Shown one piece after another: positions 6,138 through 7,438 of a DNA stretch of 7,438 nucleotides. The DNA comes from Promethearchaeota archaeon CR_4 (GTDB taxonomy: Archaea; Asgardarchaeota; Lokiarchaeia; Sigyniarchaeales; CR-4). A model generated the notes under the pieces. It did not search any database, had not been told where the DNA came from, and saw only the letters and a program-made list of their open reading frames with translations. Every line of letters begins with the position of its first letter. Positions within the stretch are counted from its first letter, which is position 1. Location: the NCBI GenBank assembly GCA_001940655.1, contig MBAA01000115.1, forward strand, positions 41,647 through 49,084, read 5' to 3'. The position numbers were made by a program, and so were the translations under genes.

Positions 6138-6902
6138 ATGCTCATCGACACTCATTGCCATCTGGACGAGTATGAAAATCCCTTGGATATCATCTCCGCC
6201 GCCGAGGCAGTCGGGGTTGGGGGCATCATCGCGGTCGGGATGCATGTCACGAAATTTCAAAAAGTTCTCGATCTCGCGGCGCAATTCCCAATGGTTCACC
6301 CTGCTCTTGGCATTCATCCAGAGGAAGTCAAGGATCATCCTTCCATTGACCAAGAATTCCCACTTTACATAGATCTCATACGAGAGAACGCCCCAAAGCT
6401 CGTTGCCATCGCGGAGATTGGTTTAGATCATCATTTTGTTAAAAATCCCGCGCTTTGGTCTCTCGAGGAACGAATTTTCCTGGAAATGCTCCCTATCGCG
6501 GAGCAAAACAAGTTACCAGTGAGTTTGCACGTGAAGGACGCCGAGATGCGGGTGCTAGATTTGTTGACGAGTTACGAACTCCCCGCGGTAGTTATTCACT
6601 GGTTCTCAGGTCCGAGCGATATATATAAAACTGCAATCGATCGGGGTTACTATTTTTCCATCCCCCAAGCGATCCGATACTCCCCCATCGTCCAAAAGAC
6701 CGCCCAAGAAACGCCCCTCGAGCAACTCCTCTTAGAGAGTGACGGTCCTGCTACATTTAAAGGGATTGTGGGTGAACCTAAAGATTGTGCTCTCGTGATC
6801 ACCGAGATCGCACGCCGGCGCAATGTGTCTAGAGAAGAATTGGAAGTGATTATCGAATCGAACACGCGGAAGACGTTTCCGCGGGTATTTTCACCTTCAT
6901 AA
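6138..6902 (+). CDS. TatD-family metal-dependent hydrolase
   Basis: A 254-residue cytoplasmic TIM-barrel hydrolase of the TatD family, near the usual length of about 260. All expected metal ligands are visible: H6 and H8 in DTHCHLD, E93 in AIAEIGLDHH, H131 in SLHVKD, H154 in VIHWFSGP and D202 in LLLESDGPA. Characterised relatives are Mg-dependent 3'-5' exonucleases/DNases, and some act as D-aminoacyl-tRNA deacylases; which reaction applies here cannot be decided. The Shine-Dalgarno AGGAG (6124-6128) overlaps the stop codon of the preceding gene and lies 9 nt before the ATG, supporting both this start and co-translation with the longin/ACT gene. Despite the name there is no established role in the Tat export pathway. 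Confidence 0.93.
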   Translation: MLIDTHCHLDEYENPLDIISAAEAVGVGGIIAVGMHVTKFQKVLDLAAQFPMVHPALGIHPEEVKDHPSIDQEFPLYIDLIRENAPKLVAIAEIGLDHHFVKNPALWSLEERIFLEMLPIAEQNKLPVSLHVKDAEMRVLDLLTSYELPAVVIHWFSGPSDIYKTAIDRGYYFSIPQAIRYSPIVQKTAQETPLEQLLLESDGPATFKGIVGEPKDCALVITEIARRRNVSREELEVIIESNTRKTFPRVFSPS

Positions 6903-6934
6903 GGATAACATTCTTTGACGGGAAAAGAAATTCT

Positions 6935-7351
6935 CTAGAATCCCATCATCCGCTCGAGACTATCGCTGAGGCGTTTCCGGAAGTCCTCATCATTGAACAT
7001 AATCAGTTCTCGCTCTGCAAGAAAGCGGTATTTAGTAGCGATGAGCTCTCGGCGGTTAGCAAGCATTTTCCGGAAATTCCCGATTGTTTCATGCTTGGGG
7101 TCGGCAAGGACTTCCTCAAAACGGGCAAAAAATGACACGTATTCCAAGATATCTTGGCAATATTTGAGCGTTGCTTTCGCTTGAACCTTATTTTCCGTCA
7201 TTTTGGAATAATCCGCAAGAAGTAACTTAAACTCTGCGTTAAATTCGCCCGCAATCTGGAAAAATCTGGAATTTTCTGCTTGCGCGATCGGGATTTCTAA
7301 AAGAGACTGCATTTTAAGGAGAAAGGGTTCTAGTTCAGCTAGGTATTCCAC
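6935..7351 (-). CDS. Small all-helical protein of unknown function
   Basis: I do not recognise this 138-residue protein. It is rich in Leu, Glu, Lys, Phe and Ala and should be almost entirely alpha-helical, with breaks near 22-26 (IPIAQ), 83-87 (ADPKH) and 118-121 (FNDED). It has one cysteine, no membrane segment, no signal peptide and no catalytic motif. The start is the GTG at 7351: AGGTGA (7363-7358) lies 7 nt upstream, and an in-frame stop occurs seven codons before the GTG. The good ribosome binding site and protein-like composition support a real gene. It converges on the TatD-like gene with only 32 nt between the stops. A helical bundle or adaptor-like role is possible but is only a guess. 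Confidence 0.7.
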   Translation of the reverse strand: MEYLAELEPFLLKMQSLLEIPIAQAENSRFFQIAGEFNAEFKLLLADYSKMTENKVQAKATLKYCQDILEYVSFFARFEEVLADPKHETIGNFRKMLANRRELIATKYRFLAERELIMFNDEDFRKRLSDSLERMMGF

Positions 7352-7410
7352 AGGGATCTCACCTGTTACATTTTAATAAAGTTAAGTTAATAGAAATAAT
7401 TGAGCGGATG

Positions 7411-7426
7411 GTATATGGATAATATA
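7411..7426 (-). promoter_or_regulatory. Possible TATA region of the small helical gene
   Basis: On the minus strand TATATTAT (7426-7419) and CATATAC (7417-7411) lie upstream of the GTG at 7351. Either predicts a leader of about 35-50 nt that includes the AGGTGA ribosome binding site. The nearer TTTATTAAAA (7380-7371) would start transcription at the GTG itself and is less consistent with that site. Confidence 0.3.
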
Positions 7427-7438
7427 GCCACGATCCGT

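Noticed and set aside
5700..6353. A 217-codon open frame on the minus strand
   Set aside because: It runs antisense across the longin/ACT gene and the start of the TatD gene, both of which have clear domains or motifs and ribosome binding sites. Its own translation shows no recognisable family.
6927..6940. Inverted repeat ATTCT-CT-AGAAT between the convergent genes
   Set aside because: The stem is only 5 bp with a 2-nt loop and no following T-run, and half lies inside the small helical gene's stop region. It is too weak to call a terminator.

Overview
The window looks like a piece of an archaeal chromosome of moderate G+C content. The clues are a TATA/BRE-type promoter, Shine-Dalgarno sites combined with unusual start codons (ATT, GTG), tight ATGA gene overlaps, and an N-terminal longin-like fold of a kind frequent in archaea. 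I lean towards an Asgard-type or related archaeon, but no marker gene here proves that. Nothing looks like a mobile element, CRISPR array, rRNA or tRNA.

Left block (1-3735, minus strand): a three-gene operon reading right to left. It starts with a PadR-like winged-helix regulator and continues with two ABC exporter half-transporters. The three genes are joined by two 4-bp ATGA overlaps. The first transporter subunit has the hallmarks of the degenerate-site partner in a heterodimeric exporter (Walker B Asp-Asp and a Gln in place of the switch His, as in TM287). The second is TM288-like and runs off the left edge. Its nucleotide-binding domain begins normally, but an insertion of at least about 47 residues separates the A-loop tyrosine from the Walker A motif, which is not reached in the window.

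Divergent control region (3736-3918): an AT-rich spacer holding a good BRE/TATA element for the exporter operon and three copies of a dyad of the form TTTTC-CAAAT-GAAAA. One copy overlaps the BRE and one the predicted transcription start. They are candidate operators for the PadR protein. The spacer also serves the rightward gene.

Middle (3919-5016, plus): an Ntn-hydrolase of the C45 (acyl-CoA:6-aminopenicillanate acyltransferase-like) family with its nucleophile cysteine in place. Sharing a promoter region with a regulated drug-type exporter suggests a link between amide or acyl chemistry and export or resistance, but this is inference.

Right block (5238-6902, plus): a two-gene unit. The first gene encodes a protein with a longin-like N-terminus and an ACT-like C-terminus, and probably starts at an ATT codon placed 7 nt after a Shine-Dalgarno site. 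It is followed 12 nt later by a TatD-family metal-dependent hydrolase. A small all-helical protein of unknown function (6935-7351, minus) converges on it. The gap 5017-5237 contains no gene I can support.
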